Source of the DNA: Ammoniphilus sp. CFH 90114
GTDB lineage: Bacteria; Bacillota; Bacilli; Aneurinibacillales; RAOX-1
Length of the DNA stretch: 64,000 bases
Assembly: GCF_004123195.1 (NCBI RefSeq)
Contig: NZ_SDLI01000003.1
Span: 186,001-250,000 of the forward strand
Direction: 5' to 3'
This document shows positions 1-9,707 of this stretch, in pieces (the stretch's first letter is position 1; the number at the start of each line of letters is the position of its first letter). A program made the translations under genes and the position numbers. The notes below the pieces were generated by a model. It searched no databases and was not told the DNA's origin. It worked only from the letters and a program-made list of their open reading frames with translations.

Positions 1-631
1 CCTTAATTTTCTGCAACAATACTCTTGCAGGCTCATCATTTGAACTTTGTGGTATAAGTTTTCCTTGAACCGCTTCTTGGAGAATAGATTGTCGGAGAGA
101 TTGAATGTCTTGTGTTTGAAATAATAATTCTGAACCTAGTGTCTCGTTAATCAACTGTAATTTTTTAACCTTATCTACTATCTGAATTTGTTTGTCTTTT
201 TCCGGAAAATACACTTCAAACCCTAAAAATACTTCTTCCTTGATTCGTTTTCTATTTGTTGTACCTTTGCTAGATTCAAAGCAAAGCTGCATGAAGTTAT
301 TCGTTTGCACGTAAAGTTCGAAGAATTGTATATCTACAATCTCTTCATTTACTGAAAAACTTAAAAAGTCATTTGTAATTGCTGCTTGTTCGATTGAATC
401 GGGAATAATACCAAATGCACCATTTCTCGCATCAATACGAGACATAATAAACTGTCCACTTCGAGCGATAAACTGATTCTTCGTCCCTATATTGATGCCT
501 AATTCAGTATCACGCAAACAAACACCTTTGTGATACATTCGAATTGTTAATCGTTTATATTCTTGATCATCTTCTATGATAATGGTCTCTTTTACTCTGT
601 TCAGTATTTGTCCAACCTTATATTTTTTCAT
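1..631 (-). CDS. hsdS: Type I restriction specificity subunit HsdS (partial, runs off the left edge)
   Basis: Open frame of 210 codons with no stop down to position 1, so the C-terminal part is outside the window. The start at 631 overlaps the hsdM stop as ATGA, which implies translational coupling. The translation has the layout of a target-recognition domain followed by a helical spacer: GTKNQFIARSGQF, SRIDARNGAFGI, then about 25 residues on, an SKGTTNRKRI stretch and a long helix near residues 165-200. HsdS sets the DNA sequence recognised by the HsdR2M2S complex. Only the first recognition domain is visible, so the second half of the site cannot be judged. Confidence 0.88.
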   Translation of the reverse strand, partial: MKKYKVGQILNRVKETIIIEDDQEYKRLTIRMYHKGVCLRDTELGINIGTKNQFIARSGQFIMSRIDARNGAFGIIPDSIEQAAITNDFLSFSVNEEIVDIQFFELYVQTNNFMQLCFESSKGTTNRKRIKEEVFLGFEVYFPEKDKQIQIVDKVKKLQLINETLGSELLFQTQDIQSLRQSILQEAVQGKLIPQSSNDEPARVLLQKIK

Positions 632-2061
632 ACCTTTAGTTCCTTTTCCATTTCTTGCAGTAGCTTAATAACTTTAGCTTGTGAGGCTTTGAGACTGCTT
701 ATAGCTTCAGATATCGACTTAGATTCTTCCTGTTCCATATTATTGGGATTTTTTATATCTAAGTTATAATTACGTCTCTTAATATCCTCAATACTTACTT
801 TCCAAGTTTGACCATTTTCTAAGCGATTACTCCACCAATGTTTCTCAAGTTCAAACTCTTCTAAACGAATAGGCTTAGTTTTCGTATAGTTTTTATATCC
901 GCTTGGAAGGGGATGTTCAAAATACCATACTTCTTCTGTTGGTTTGCCTTTTTCAAAAAATAACAAGTTAGTGTTTATATCCGTATATGGTGCAAAGACT
1001 CCTTTTGGTAATCGAACAATCGTATGAAGGTTAAACTCTTCCAGTAACTTCTCTTTAATTGCGGTCTTAACACCTTCTCCAAATAAAAAGCCATCAGGCA
1101 GAACAATTCCTGCACGACCACCATCTTTAAGAAGATACATAAGTAATACCATGAACAAATCTGCAGTTTCTTTTGTACGAAATTTTTCTGGGAAATTAAT
1201 TTCAATTCCATCTTCCTCAATTCCACCAAATGGGGGGTTAGTCACTATTACATCTACTTGATCAACAGGGCGGTATTCCCGCACATTTTTCGTGAGCGAG
1301 TTGTCATGCTTGATTTTAGGCGTATCAATATCGTGGAGAATCAGATTAGTAACTGCAAGCATATGGGGCATAGGTTTCTTTTCGATTCCCATAATGGTAT
1401 CCTGCAATATTTGATTATCTTCAACACTTTTGATTTGCCCTGTAGTCTTAAAGTGTTCGATTGTACTTGTCAAATACCCACCAGTACCACATGCGAAATC
1501 CAGCACTCTTTCACCGAGTTTTGGATTAACCATATCAACAACAAATTGTGTGACAGGACGAGGAGTATAATACTCTCCTGCATTACCGGCATTCTGCAGA
1601 TCTTTCAATATATTCTCGTAGATATCGTTAAACATATGTCGATCCTGTTGAGTTGTAAAATCTATTTCATTAAGCTTATTAATCACCTGACGCATTAACG
1701 TGCCAGACTTCATATAGTTATAGGAATCTTCAAATACAGCTTTAACGATAAAAGCTTTTGGATCGCTATATTCGTCCAGTTCCATTTCTTTCAATTCCTT
1801 GAACAGCTTATTGTTGATGAAGTCTAGTAACTCATCACCTGTCATGCCTTCATCATTGGCTGCCCAATCACGCCAGCGTAATCCTTCAGGAACAATAGCT
1901 CGATACTCATCACGCATTAATTCCCATTCTTCTTCCTTGGCATCAAAAACTTTTAAGAACACCATCCAAACCAGTTGAGATATGCGCTGGGCATCTCCAT
2001 CGACACCCGCATCCTTACGCATTGTATCCTGTACGGATTTAATTATTGTTGAAACAGACAT
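628..2061 (-). CDS. hsdM: Type I restriction-modification methyltransferase subunit HsdM
   Basis: N6-adenine methyltransferase of a type I system. An N-terminal helical HsdM domain (about residues 1-130) is followed by the SAM-binding motif VLDFACGTGGYL and the catalytic motif NPPFGG. The frame is open back to 2079, but ATG 2061 has a good AAGGAG site 8-9 bases upstream and gives MSVSTIIKS, the usual N-terminus of the family. It is 477 aa, a normal length. It lies 24 bases after hsdR and overlaps hsdS, giving the order hsdR-hsdM-hsdS in one transcript. It looks intact. Confidence 0.95.
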   Translation of the reverse strand: MSVSTIIKSVQDTMRKDAGVDGDAQRISQLVWMVFLKVFDAKEEEWELMRDEYRAIVPEGLRWRDWAANDEGMTGDELLDFINNKLFKELKEMELDEYSDPKAFIVKAVFEDSYNYMKSGTLMRQVINKLNEIDFTTQQDRHMFNDIYENILKDLQNAGNAGEYYTPRPVTQFVVDMVNPKLGERVLDFACGTGGYLTSTIEHFKTTGQIKSVEDNQILQDTIMGIEKKPMPHMLAVTNLILHDIDTPKIKHDNSLTKNVREYRPVDQVDVIVTNPPFGGIEEDGIEINFPEKFRTKETADLFMVLLMYLLKDGGRAGIVLPDGFLFGEGVKTAIKEKLLEEFNLHTIVRLPKGVFAPYTDINTNLLFFEKGKPTEEVWYFEHPLPSGYKNYTKTKPIRLEEFELEKHWWSNRLENGQTWKVSIEDIKRRNYNLDIKNPNNMEQEESKSISEAISSLKASQAKVIKLLQEMEKELKV

Positions 2062-2085
2062 TATTAACTCTCCTTCCAAACACCT

Positions 2086-4452
2086 CTAGGCTGTGTAAAT
2101 TAATCTTCCTAATTCTCTTATGGCTGTCATATAACCTTGTTTCCCACCAAATCGTTTAACTATTTCGATTGGCGAACCAAAGGTCTGAAATTCTGGGATC
2201 TTTAACACTTCAATACTTTCCAAGTTCTCGATTCCCTCGTCTGCGTATTTCTCAAGAAGTGCTTCTAAAACTTGCCTTGCTTGATCACTATACTTCGTAA
2301 AATAATTACGCTTCTTTACATTATCTGCTCTCTCGCGGCGTGTGAGCGGGGGTTGATCAAATGCTACATGGCAAATGAGATCGAACGGATCAAGATCTTG
2401 ACCAACTTCATCTTTTAGTTCATCCAGTAATATCCCTTGTGCTTCAAGTTCCTCTAAGACTGCTTCTTTTTTGTCAGCGGAATTCCATTTTTGAAGAAAA
2501 TCATTAAGTGACTTGAATTCGTTTTTTACATTTTTCTTCGTGTAGTCAATCAACGATTCGGTAATCAGTTTACCATCTTTGTCATAGTAATACACTCGAT
2601 GATTTAACACTTTGACTTCTACATCGTGTACATAATATTTGGCTGGTGACTCATTGATTATTTCTCCGCCACCATCAGGCGAATTACCATTTGAACCCTC
2701 ATCCAAACCATCATTATTCGTAGGTTCGTCCCCCTCATTAAATTCATTATTCTCAGGAGGAATATCACCTTCGGGTTGATCAATAATGACAACAGGATCA
2801 CCGTCAAAATCAGGATCGGCAAAAAGTTTTGTCACATTGCGGAAATCAATGATCGTAAAGTATAACTTTCCGAAATCTTCCCGAATTCTTGTGCCCCGTC
2901 CAATAATCTGTTTGAACTCAATCATGCTATTAATATTGGAATCTAGAATAATATACTGGCATGTTTTCGCATCAACACCTGTTGTCATAAGTTTGCTTGT
3001 CGTAACAAGAACAGGGTAAGGTTCGTTAGGATCGATAAAATTGTCTAATTCTGCTTTACCTTCTTCGTTATCACCTGTAATACGCATTACATATTTAGAG
3101 TTCTTAACGACCAAATCAGCATTTTCATTGACAAGTGCTTGGCGCATACGTTCTGCATGATCAATATCCACACAGAAGAAGATTGTCTTTGCCATCCGAG
3201 ATTGGTTAGCCTTAAGGTAGTCTGATACCATTTTTGCAACCGTGTGTGTACGTTTCTCAAGAATGAGGTTTTTGTCATAATCCTTAATGTTGTACTCACG
3301 ATCTTCAATTTCATATCCATATTTATCTCTCTGCCCTTTAGTGGGTCGGAAACCTTCAACATCCTTATCAAGCAGTACTCTGATGACTTTATATGGAGCT
3401 AAGAAGCCATCCTCAATACCTTGCTTTAGCGAGTATGTATAGATAGGTTCGCCAAAATAACTCAAATTTGATACGTCTTTAGTTTCCTTTGGTGTTGCAG
3501 TAAGTCCAACATTAGTAGCAGAAGTGAAATAATCTAAGATCTCTCTCCATGCCGAATCTTCTTTTGCGCTTCCGCGGTGACACTCGTCTATAATGATAAG
3601 GTCAAAAAAGTCTCTAGAAAACTCTTTGTATGCATTCTGAAAATCTTCTGTGCCTGATATACCTTGGTATAAAGCGAGATATACTTCATGAGCTTTATCA
3701 ATCTTTCTATTCTTTATCTTGGTCATTTTATCGCCAAACGGAGCAAAATCATTGGTCATAGTCTGATCAACTAGTATGTTTCGATCAGCAAGAAATAAAA
3801 TCCGTTTCTTGGTTTTGGACTTCCATAGGCGATAAATAATTTGAAACGCAGTATAAGTTTTACCCGTACCTGTTGCCATAACAAGAAGGATTCGATTCTT
3901 TCCTTTAGCAATAGCTTCGACTGTCCGGTTTATCGCAATACGTTGATAATAACGAGGGCTTTTAGAGTCTTGTGTAAAATAGTAATCCTCAACTATCGTT
4001 TCTTCGGATTGAGTATCAATTCCTTTTGCTATTTTATATCGTTGCCATAACATTTCTGGGGAAGGAAATTGAGACAAAGTAAGTTCCCGTTCAACTGTTC
4101 CAGTGGAAGCTGTTCGATCATGTTCTAGAAAACCATCGCCATTCGATGAATATACAAATGGAATATCAAGAATATCTCCATAATTAATAGCCTGTTGCAT
4201 CCCTGCACCAATAGAATGTTTATTATCTTTGGCTTCAATAACTGCAATAGGTATGTTTGCTTTATAATAAAGAATGTAATCAGCACGTTTTTTCTCGCCA
4301 CGTGTGACCACCTTCTTACGCACAATAATTCGCCCATCAGTAAATGTGACTTCTTCTCGAATCTGCTTCTGCAGATCCCATCCCGATTGAACCAATGCAG
4401 GTGTTATATACTTGGTGCAAATATCGCGTTCTGAGAGGTCTTTTTTGTTCAT
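2086..4452 (-). CDS. hsdR: Type I restriction endonuclease/translocase subunit HsdR
   Basis: Motor and nuclease subunit. The N-terminal nuclease domain has [20 protein letters not shown] (PD-(D/E)XK type, residues about 65-85). It is followed by a superfamily 2 helicase core with [10 protein letters not shown] (Walker A), DECHRGS (DEAH-like) and [12 protein letters not shown] (motif VI), then an acidic linker (about 575-625) and an EcoEI-type C-terminal domain. At 788 aa it fits the shorter EcoEI-like class. ATG 4452 is chosen over 4473 because GGAGGG precedes it at 8 bases. No frameshift is seen, so the system could be active. Confidence 0.95.
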   Translation of the reverse strand: MNKKDLSERDICTKYITPALVQSGWDLQKQIREEVTFTDGRIIVRKKVVTRGEKKRADYILYYKANIPIAVIEAKDNKHSIGAGMQQAINYGDILDIPFVYSSNGDGFLEHDRTASTGTVERELTLSQFPSPEMLWQRYKIAKGIDTQSEETIVEDYYFTQDSKSPRYYQRIAINRTVEAIAKGKNRILLVMATGTGKTYTAFQIIYRLWKSKTKKRILFLADRNILVDQTMTNDFAPFGDKMTKIKNRKIDKAHEVYLALYQGISGTEDFQNAYKEFSRDFFDLIIIDECHRGSAKEDSAWREILDYFTSATNVGLTATPKETKDVSNLSYFGEPIYTYSLKQGIEDGFLAPYKVIRVLLDKDVEGFRPTKGQRDKYGYEIEDREYNIKDYDKNLILEKRTHTVAKMVSDYLKANQSRMAKTIFFCVDIDHAERMRQALVNENADLVVKNSKYVMRITGDNEEGKAELDNFIDPNEPYPVLVTTSKLMTTGVDAKTCQYIILDSNINSMIEFKQIIGRGTRIREDFGKLYFTIIDFRNVTKLFADPDFDGDPVVIIDQPEGDIPPENNEFNEGDEPTNNDGLDEGSNGNSPDGGGEIINESPAKYYVHDVEVKVLNHRVYYYDKDGKLITESLIDYTKKNVKNEFKSLNDFLQKWNSADKKEAVLEELEAQGILLDELKDEVGQDLDPFDLICHVAFDQPPLTRRERADNVKKRNYFTKYSDQARQVLEALLEKYADEGIENLESIEVLKIPEFQTFGSPIEIVKRFGGKQGYMTAIRELGRLIYTA

Positions 4453-4609
4453 TTGAATCCCTCCGATCAGCAAACATAAAATAGTTCTTTATACTTATTC
4501 CACACACTAATTTTAAATCCTTTGTTTAGGGTTAATTACAACTTTTTGTTAAGTAGCTTACGTTCATAGTGAAAGTGCTTGGTTAATTGTTTTATCAATA
4601 ACAGCGTAT

Positions 4610-4640
4610 AAAAAAAACGACTTATCTCAGTCGCTTTTTT
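4610..4640 (-). terminator. Rho-independent terminator between the SMC-like gene and hsdR
   Basis: On the minus strand GCGACT, a 6-base loop and AGTCG are followed by eight T. It lies about 115 bases after the stop of the gene at 4756 and isolates that pair from hsdRMS. The rest of the 300-base gap 4453-4755 is AT-rich with no open frame; it presumably carries the hsdR promoter, but no clear -35/-10 pair could be picked. Confidence 0.75.
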
Positions 4641-4755
4641 AGTCTTTTATTCAATTCCCTTAATATAAGCCTTAAATCCAGCACTTCGAAAAATCAAAAA
4701 TTCAAAAGTTAAGTCCTAAGTTATTAACAAACTAAATTCAGATATAACCTCTTAA

Positions 4756-6432
4756 TTATTTTTCAAAAATAAACTTTAATATTTCTTTGTTATTTTCATA
4801 ATCAGAACTATTTAATACTTGGTATTTTTCATTAGTTAACTGAATAATTTTATCTATTTCCACATTTTTATAGTCACTCTTATTAAACCCTAGAGTTGAG
4901 AGAATAAGTTGTGTATCTTTATGTATATTGCTGAAAACAAATTCAAATAATGCCTTTTCTTTAGTATCATCTGACTCAACATTATTGGGACTATCAAGAA
5001 CTAAGGGGAATTTAATGGCATCTTGATTTAACTCATTTTTTATTTTTAATAAGTTGAAATACCAAATTATTGTTGATATTGCCCTGTTACTACCCCTTGC
5101 TTCATAGTTCTGTGTAATATTTTTAATTTTATCGTAACCAATTTCCTCTAACCCAAATCTATCTTTTAACTCAGTCATATATTCTTCATATAAAGAGTTT
5201 GCTTTTTTCTTTAATTCATTAAATTTCTTTATTTTATTTTTGTACCCTTCAATTTCTTTTGCGTTTGAACTCAAACGATTGTTAATTGTACCTAACTCCC
5301 TTATCATATTCTCTTGAGTTTCCATATAACCCATATGTTTTAAAGAATCAGAAACTTTTGTTTCATTAAATTTAAGGTTTTCTTCATAAGTGTTTAATAA
5401 ATTTAATAGATTACTATACTCTTCTTCTTTAATTTTCAATTTCCTATTTACTTCTAACAACATTCCTTCAAGATCGTCTTTCATGATAAAGTAATCTTCT
5501 AACTGGCTACTGTTTTTTATTCTTAAATCAAGTTCATCTACTTCTTGTGAACACACTGGACATTTATGATTAATTTTATTAAATATCTTGCCATCCTCTT
5601 TGTACTTTATTACAAGATCATTAATATTTGCCTCTAAATCAAATTTATTATTTCTAATATTTACAAGACTGTTCTTCACCCTTTTCAGTCTCACAACTAT
5701 ATCTGTATACTCTTCTTTTTTTCTATCTAGTTCAATGTTTAATAGACTAAGATCTGTGGGAGCATCAATTCCTTCAAGATAACCTTTTATTTTTTCTAAC
5801 ATGTTATCAATAACTTGTTTCTCATCCTTTAGCATCTTTTCTTCTTTTTTCAATACCTCTATTTTCTTTAGTAAGTCGAAATATTCATCATTAAAAATAC
5901 CAAAGTGGGTATAAATAACTTTTTCCTTGTAGTCTGGATATTGTGATAAACTTCTAAATGATGAGAATTTTGTCCCATTCATGTGGTCTTGATCCACGTA
6001 ATTTAATATATAACTATAAACTGGTGGAGTAATCTCAAGTTGATCTTCTTGACGATTAGGTAGTTTCACTGTGAAATTATATACATTAGCTAAATATTCA
6101 GCTAACTCTGTTCTATTCATCGTACTATATATTTTTTCGAATTTATCATTATATATTTTAAATAAATTCCCGCTTCTATATACATAATACACAGTCTCAT
6201 TAACACTTATGCTTAGAAGATACGCCTTATCAAAAGCATTCCATTTACTATCAAATATACTATCGGCTCCAAGTGTATGATATATACTCTTTAAAATAAC
6301 TGATTTTCCAAGATCATTCCCATTTGCTTTATCTGAAGTAATGACATTTATTCCTTTATGGAAGTCCACCCTTTTAGCCAGTTTATTCTTGTATTCAAAT
6401 ATGAAAAGGGTGTTAAGAAACAGACTTTTCAT
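4756..6432 (-). CDS. Rad50/SMC-like ATPase of a two-gene defence system (Lamassu LmuB / ABC-3C ATPase type)
   Basis: Protein of 558 aa with the layout of a short Rad50/SMC protein. There is an N-terminal P-loop variant NGNDLGKSVILKS, long coiled coil (about 185-420) broken by a CPVCSQEV zinc-hook-like motif near residue 290, and a C-terminal Walker B FPLVLDSPNNVES followed by a QLILSTLG segment. The usual acidic residue after the Walker B Asp is Ser, as in DUF2326/ABC-3C ATPases. ATG 6432 is preceded by AGGAGG at 7 bases and overlaps the upstream nuclease gene by 20 bases. Such ATPases are thought to sense DNA ends or replicating invader DNA and release a toxic effector. The function here is inferred from the pairing. 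Confidence 0.75.
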   Translation of the reverse strand: MKSLFLNTLFIFEYKNKLAKRVDFHKGINVITSDKANGNDLGKSVILKSIYHTLGADSIFDSKWNAFDKAYLLSISVNETVYYVYRSGNLFKIYNDKFEKIYSTMNRTELAEYLANVYNFTVKLPNRQEDQLEITPPVYSYILNYVDQDHMNGTKFSSFRSLSQYPDYKEKVIYTHFGIFNDEYFDLLKKIEVLKKEEKMLKDEKQVIDNMLEKIKGYLEGIDAPTDLSLLNIELDRKKEEYTDIVVRLKRVKNSLVNIRNNKFDLEANINDLVIKYKEDGKIFNKINHKCPVCSQEVDELDLRIKNSSQLEDYFIMKDDLEGMLLEVNRKLKIKEEEYSNLLNLLNTYEENLKFNETKVSDSLKHMGYMETQENMIRELGTINNRLSSNAKEIEGYKNKIKKFNELKKKANSLYEEYMTELKDRFGLEEIGYDKIKNITQNYEARGSNRAISTIIWYFNLLKIKNELNQDAIKFPLVLDSPNNVESDDTKEKALFEFVFSNIHKDTQLILSTLGFNKSDYKNVEIDKIIQLTNEKYQVLNSSDYENNKEILKFIFEK

Positions 6433-7489
6433 ATAGACCCTCCTCATATCGCTTCAGCGTAATTAATACTAAAATTTTCAATTCTCCGTTATTCATTTCA
6501 ATTGGTTTATTATCTAAAAAAGTGTTATAAATTAATTCCACAATTTCAGAATCTGTATCCGGGAGTGCACCTATATTATACGTAATGTAGTCTGCAATTT
6601 TTTGCTCCAACATTCTCATGCTCTTATTAGTCGACAAATGAATTAACACTTGGTTTAAAGCCTTTTTTAATTCAAATCTAATTTTGAAGTTATCTTTATA
6701 GTAATTATCTATATAATCCCTAGTTTTATTTATTGCATTATCAGTATTATCAATATATTTGTTTAGAATTCGAGTGAGTCCTACCCTATTTATTCCCTTT
6801 TTATTTAAAATCTCATCATATGTGATTAATTCTAACTCATACGATGCTTTAGAAGAAATTTCAGAATATAAAACTCTATAGAGAGAATTTATTTTATTAA
6901 CCTCAGTATTAAATATATCTTCAAAGAAGAGTGCTAATTCACCTATTAAGGTTTTTTCTGGGTTAATTAGATCCATACTTGTTCTTAAAAAGAATGTATT
7001 AGTTAATTTTACATCTTGTTGCTTTATTAGTTCTTTAGTTATTGATTCTTTTACTTTTTTAATTGCTTCTTCATCGATATCTAGTAGCAAAACAGACTCA
7101 CAATTTGTATGAACCTTAATTCCATCATTAAGAGGGGCATTAGATACTACTGCTACTAAAATTTCATCTTGTTCATCGCCATTTTCATTGTATTTTAGAA
7201 TATATACCTTTCCAAGTACTGAATCTCCTGATTTATTTTTCTTTATAAGATTATTTATTGTATAAGTCCCAAAATCATTTTGTGTTTTTAATTGATAAAA
7301 TTCAAATCGATCACTTAGGTGAACCTCTACATCACATTTATAATCAAAAACTACAGTAAAATCTTTATTAGTCCTGTATAATTCAAGTATTTTTTTTAAT
7401 CCCCATAACATTTCATTTCTAAATCTATTTTTTGAAAGAGAACCTGATAAATCATAGGGTAGGTTCATATAACTAGCAATAGTCATCAT
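6413..7489 (-). CDS. Cap4-like (DUF4297) DNA endonuclease, effector of the SMC-like pair
   Basis: Protein of 358 aa. Near the N-terminus it carries FDYKCDVEVHL and then RFEFYQLKT, the D-(x)n-QxK arrangement of DUF4297/Cap4 nucleases (PD-(D/E)XK fold). The C-terminal 200 residues are helical and unassigned. ATG 7489 follows GGAGG by 8 bases; the longer frame from 7519 has no ribosome site. The gene runs into the SMC-like ATPase with overlapping ends, as in Lamassu systems where LmuA (effector) pairs with LmuB (SMC). No LmuC-like third gene is present. Direct cleavage of DNA is inference from the motif. Confidence 0.7.
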   Translation of the reverse strand: MMTIASYMNLPYDLSGSLSKNRFRNEMLWGLKKILELYRTNKDFTVVFDYKCDVEVHLSDRFEFYQLKTQNDFGTYTINNLIKKNKSGDSVLGKVYILKYNENGDEQDEILVAVVSNAPLNDGIKVHTNCESVLLLDIDEEAIKKVKESITKELIKQQDVKLTNTFFLRTSMDLINPEKTLIGELALFFEDIFNTEVNKINSLYRVLYSEISSKASYELELITYDEILNKKGINRVGLTRILNKYIDNTDNAINKTRDYIDNYYKDNFKIRFELKKALNQVLIHLSTNKSMRMLEQKIADYITYNIGALPDTDSEIVELIYNTFLDNKPIEMNNGELKILVLITLKRYEEGLYEKSVS

Positions 7490-7609
7490 TATACTAACCT
7501 CCAATCCTGTATATGTCATAGGAGCATTAAACTTTAAATATTATCAATTTAATAGCTTAAATTAATTCTTCTAATCGAAAAGGGATTTACAGCAACTTTT
7601 GTTTGTAAC

Positions 7610-7641
7610 AAAAAAAAATAAAACGGCACTCTGCCGTTTTG
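7610..7641 (-). terminator. Terminator upstream of the Cap4/SMC pair
   Basis: AAACGGCA and TGCCGTTT form a stem with a 3-base loop. On the minus strand it is followed by an ATTTTTTTT-like run. It would stop transcripts coming from the right (MORN lipoprotein gene) before the nuclease/ATPase pair. Confidence 0.7.
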
Positions 7642-7767
7642 TGTGTCGAAAGTTGTATTAATTATTATTATTCTTTAGAGTATTGTCAGATTCCTTTTTA
7701 TTACCAAAAAAAAATATCTAATTTAACATATCTTTTTCTATAACAATCTCTACTTTCTGCTTTACCA

Positions 7768-7788
7768 CTATTTGTGATACGGTTCACC
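7768..7788 (-). repeat. Left attachment site of the SCC-like element (copy of the rlmH 3' end)
   Basis: On the minus strand this reads GAACCGTATCACAAATAG preceded by GGT. It would encode G-E-P-Y-H-K-stop, the exact C-terminus of RlmH at 28677-28697, but upstream codons do not continue an rlmH frame. The two copies are in direct orientation and differ only at third codon positions and in the stop codon, sharing an 11-bp core TACGGTTCACC (plus strand). The staphylococcal SCC direct repeat, GAAGCRTATCAYAARTRA as I remember it, matches at 16 of 18 positions. Confidence 0.85.
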
Positions 7789-7798
7789 GCAACAGATC

Positions 7799-7815
7799 TA
7801 AATGAGGTTTTTTAC
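7799..7815. repeat. Left terminal inverted repeat of the SCC-like element
   Basis: Plus strand TAAATGAGGTTTTTTAC. Its reverse complement recurs just inside rlmH at 28663-28679, with 14 perfect bases (AAATGAGGTTTTTT) and matching flanks. The repeat starts 10 bases inside the left attachment site. Confidence 0.75.
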
Positions 7816-8106
7816 ATAATTTACTCGGTCCTAGCAAGGTTCTTATACTATTTCTAACATAGTAAGTATAAATTGATACAAATGTATTCCATGTTCTTTG
7901 TTTCTTCAGAGCATCTACATCACAACTTCTAAATAATCAAATAGTACAAAGCCATCGTTAAATATTTTCCCTATCCAACCAATCCCTAAACTACCTGTAA
8001 ATTTTAAAATACACTTTCTTGCAAAACCAAACGGATTCCCAATGACTATCTGAGAACCCGTAAATGTTAGTCTGTTTTCTCAATATATATATTGGCTAGG
8101 TTCAGG
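7816..8106. other. Gene-free stretch with possible decayed coding sequence
   Basis: No intact gene. On the minus strand two short open stretches are in different frames: about 8085-7930 (contains NPFGFARK and GSLGIGWIGK, ends in TAG) and about 7935-7795 (contains TWNTFVSIYTYYVRN). Neither has a start codon with a ribosome site. They may be remnants of one gene broken by a frameshift next to the cassette end. I could not assign them. Confidence 0.35.
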
Positions 8107-9510
8107 TTAATATAATGTAAGGACTACTTCATCGCCTACTAACCAATACTTTTCTCCATCCCAAGTAACATCAGATAAATTACTTTCAAAACCAGTATCA
8201 TGCTTTAACCAATCAATTCCGTCTTTAGAACTAAGTACAGTCCCCTTTGTCCCAACAGTCATAAACCGCTTACCATTCCAAGTAACAGATTTTAATGATT
8301 CACTTATTTTAGAATCCCTCTTTAGCCAATTGATAGCATCTTGAGATTCTAATATAATTCCATTATCACCTACAGCAATATATTTATTACCATTCCATGA
8401 TATTTCATTAATTGTTTCTTCCGTATCTATTTTGTAATTAGTCCAATTCAAACCATCAGGTGATGTATATACTTCCCCTATCCCACCTGCAACAAACTGG
8501 TCTCTACCCCATACGACAGTTTCCAGATAACCACCCATCCCAAAATACTGGTTATATACAGTGTCATTTTCTCTCCAGATTACTCCATCTTTTGATGTAG
8601 TTATCCATCCATAGCTTCCTACTGCCACCAATTCACTATCATTAAAACCAATAGAATTTATATCATCTAATAATTTACTGTCCACTAATGACCAATCTAT
8701 TCCATCCGTTGAAGTAACTAAAGTTCCACCACTCCCTACTGCAATAAATGACTTACCATTCCACATAATATCATTTAAATAGACATTCTTTAACGCTTCG
8801 TTACTAATGTCAGCCCCCATCCATGCTTGCCAACTTCCATCTACAAAAACATCTACATTTTCACCAACTGCAATACATGTATTATTATGGCAAGTAATTG
8901 AGTTTAAATCATTGTTACCTTGTAATAGAGGTTCTACTATAAAAACAAAATTACCATTTAACCAGTTACCATTTAATTCTATTTCACCATTATCTAGGTA
9001 ACTCGTACCTGTCCCTTCCCATTTACCGTTTTTCCAATCTCCTTCGTATTTTATTTTTCCATTTTCATAGTATTCTTTAGCTTTTCCGTTTAGTTCATTA
9101 TCCTTCCAATCTCCGTCATATTTTAGGGTTCCACTACTTTCAGAGTAATATTTTCCTTGTCCTGTCTTTTTTCCCACTTCCCAGTTCCCATCATACTTTA
9201 TTTTACCGTTTGAAAAGAATTCCCTTCCCTTTCCATTGAGTTTTCCTTCCTCCCAATGCCCTTCAAACTCTAGATAATTGTTATTTGAATAGTACTTTCC
9301 ATTGCCATTCCATTTCCCGTTTTTCCATTCTCCATCATATTGAAGCGTTCCCGTTTCATAATACGACTTACCAATCCCATTTTCCGAGTTATTTTCCCAG
9401 CCACCTTCATACTTCACTCTACCATCAGGGTATTCTATTTTTTTATCACAAGCTGTAAATAACAAAATAAAACATAATAGTACAAGATTGAGTACAATTT
9501 TATTCACCAA
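8107..9510 (-). CDS. Lipoprotein with MORN repeats and a WNG/BNR-like propeller
   Basis: Signal peptide of about 20 residues ending in a lipobox (LFTAC), so the protein should be anchored outside the cell. Residues about 30-190 hold seven or so MORN-type repeats (YDGEWKNGKWNGNGK pattern). Residues about 195-467 hold repeated units of the type WNGKRFMTVGTKGTVLSSKDGIDWL, a beta-propeller-like repeat often seen in uncharacterised Bacillales exoproteins. The start is TTG 9510 or the adjacent GTG 9507, behind AAAGGAG. Substrate and role are unknown. It is cargo of the element with no obvious link to mobility or defence. Confidence 0.75.
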   Translation of the reverse strand: MVNKIVLNLVLLCFILLFTACDKKIEYPDGRVKYEGGWENNSENGIGKSYYETGTLQYDGEWKNGKWNGNGKYYSNNNYLEFEGHWEEGKLNGKGREFFSNGKIKYDGNWEVGKKTGQGKYYSESSGTLKYDGDWKDNELNGKAKEYYENGKIKYEGDWKNGKWEGTGTSYLDNGEIELNGNWLNGNFVFIVEPLLQGNNDLNSITCHNNTCIAVGENVDVFVDGSWQAWMGADISNEALKNVYLNDIMWNGKSFIAVGSGGTLVTSTDGIDWSLVDSKLLDDINSIGFNDSELVAVGSYGWITTSKDGVIWRENDTVYNQYFGMGGYLETVVWGRDQFVAGGIGEVYTSPDGLNWTNYKIDTEETINEISWNGNKYIAVGDNGIILESQDAINWLKRDSKISESLKSVTWNGKRFMTVGTKGTVLSSKDGIDWLKHDTGFESNLSDVTWDGEKYWLVGDEVVLTLY

Positions 9511-9707
9511 TTCATTTCTCCTTTTTGGATGGGTTGTATAAAGTGAGAGTTCCTAGTATGTATAGAGTTTGTTTTATCTTTTGAACATTTAATAAGGGTA
9601 CCCAACTTATCAATAACTTGATAAGTCACGAGTCCCCTTTTAAATATGCAAATGATCAAAATAACTATATGATTAAAGCACTTATGAGAATTTACTATTG
9701 GTATTTC

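Noticed and set aside
1258-1698. 146-codon plus-strand frame opposite hsdM
   Set aside because: Entirely antisense to the conserved methyltransferase core, no ribosome site, no sensible domain.
8107-9510. Regular repeat spacing considered as a CRISPR-like array
   Set aside because: The periodicity comes from protein-level MORN and WNG repeats, with diverged DNA and an open frame throughout.
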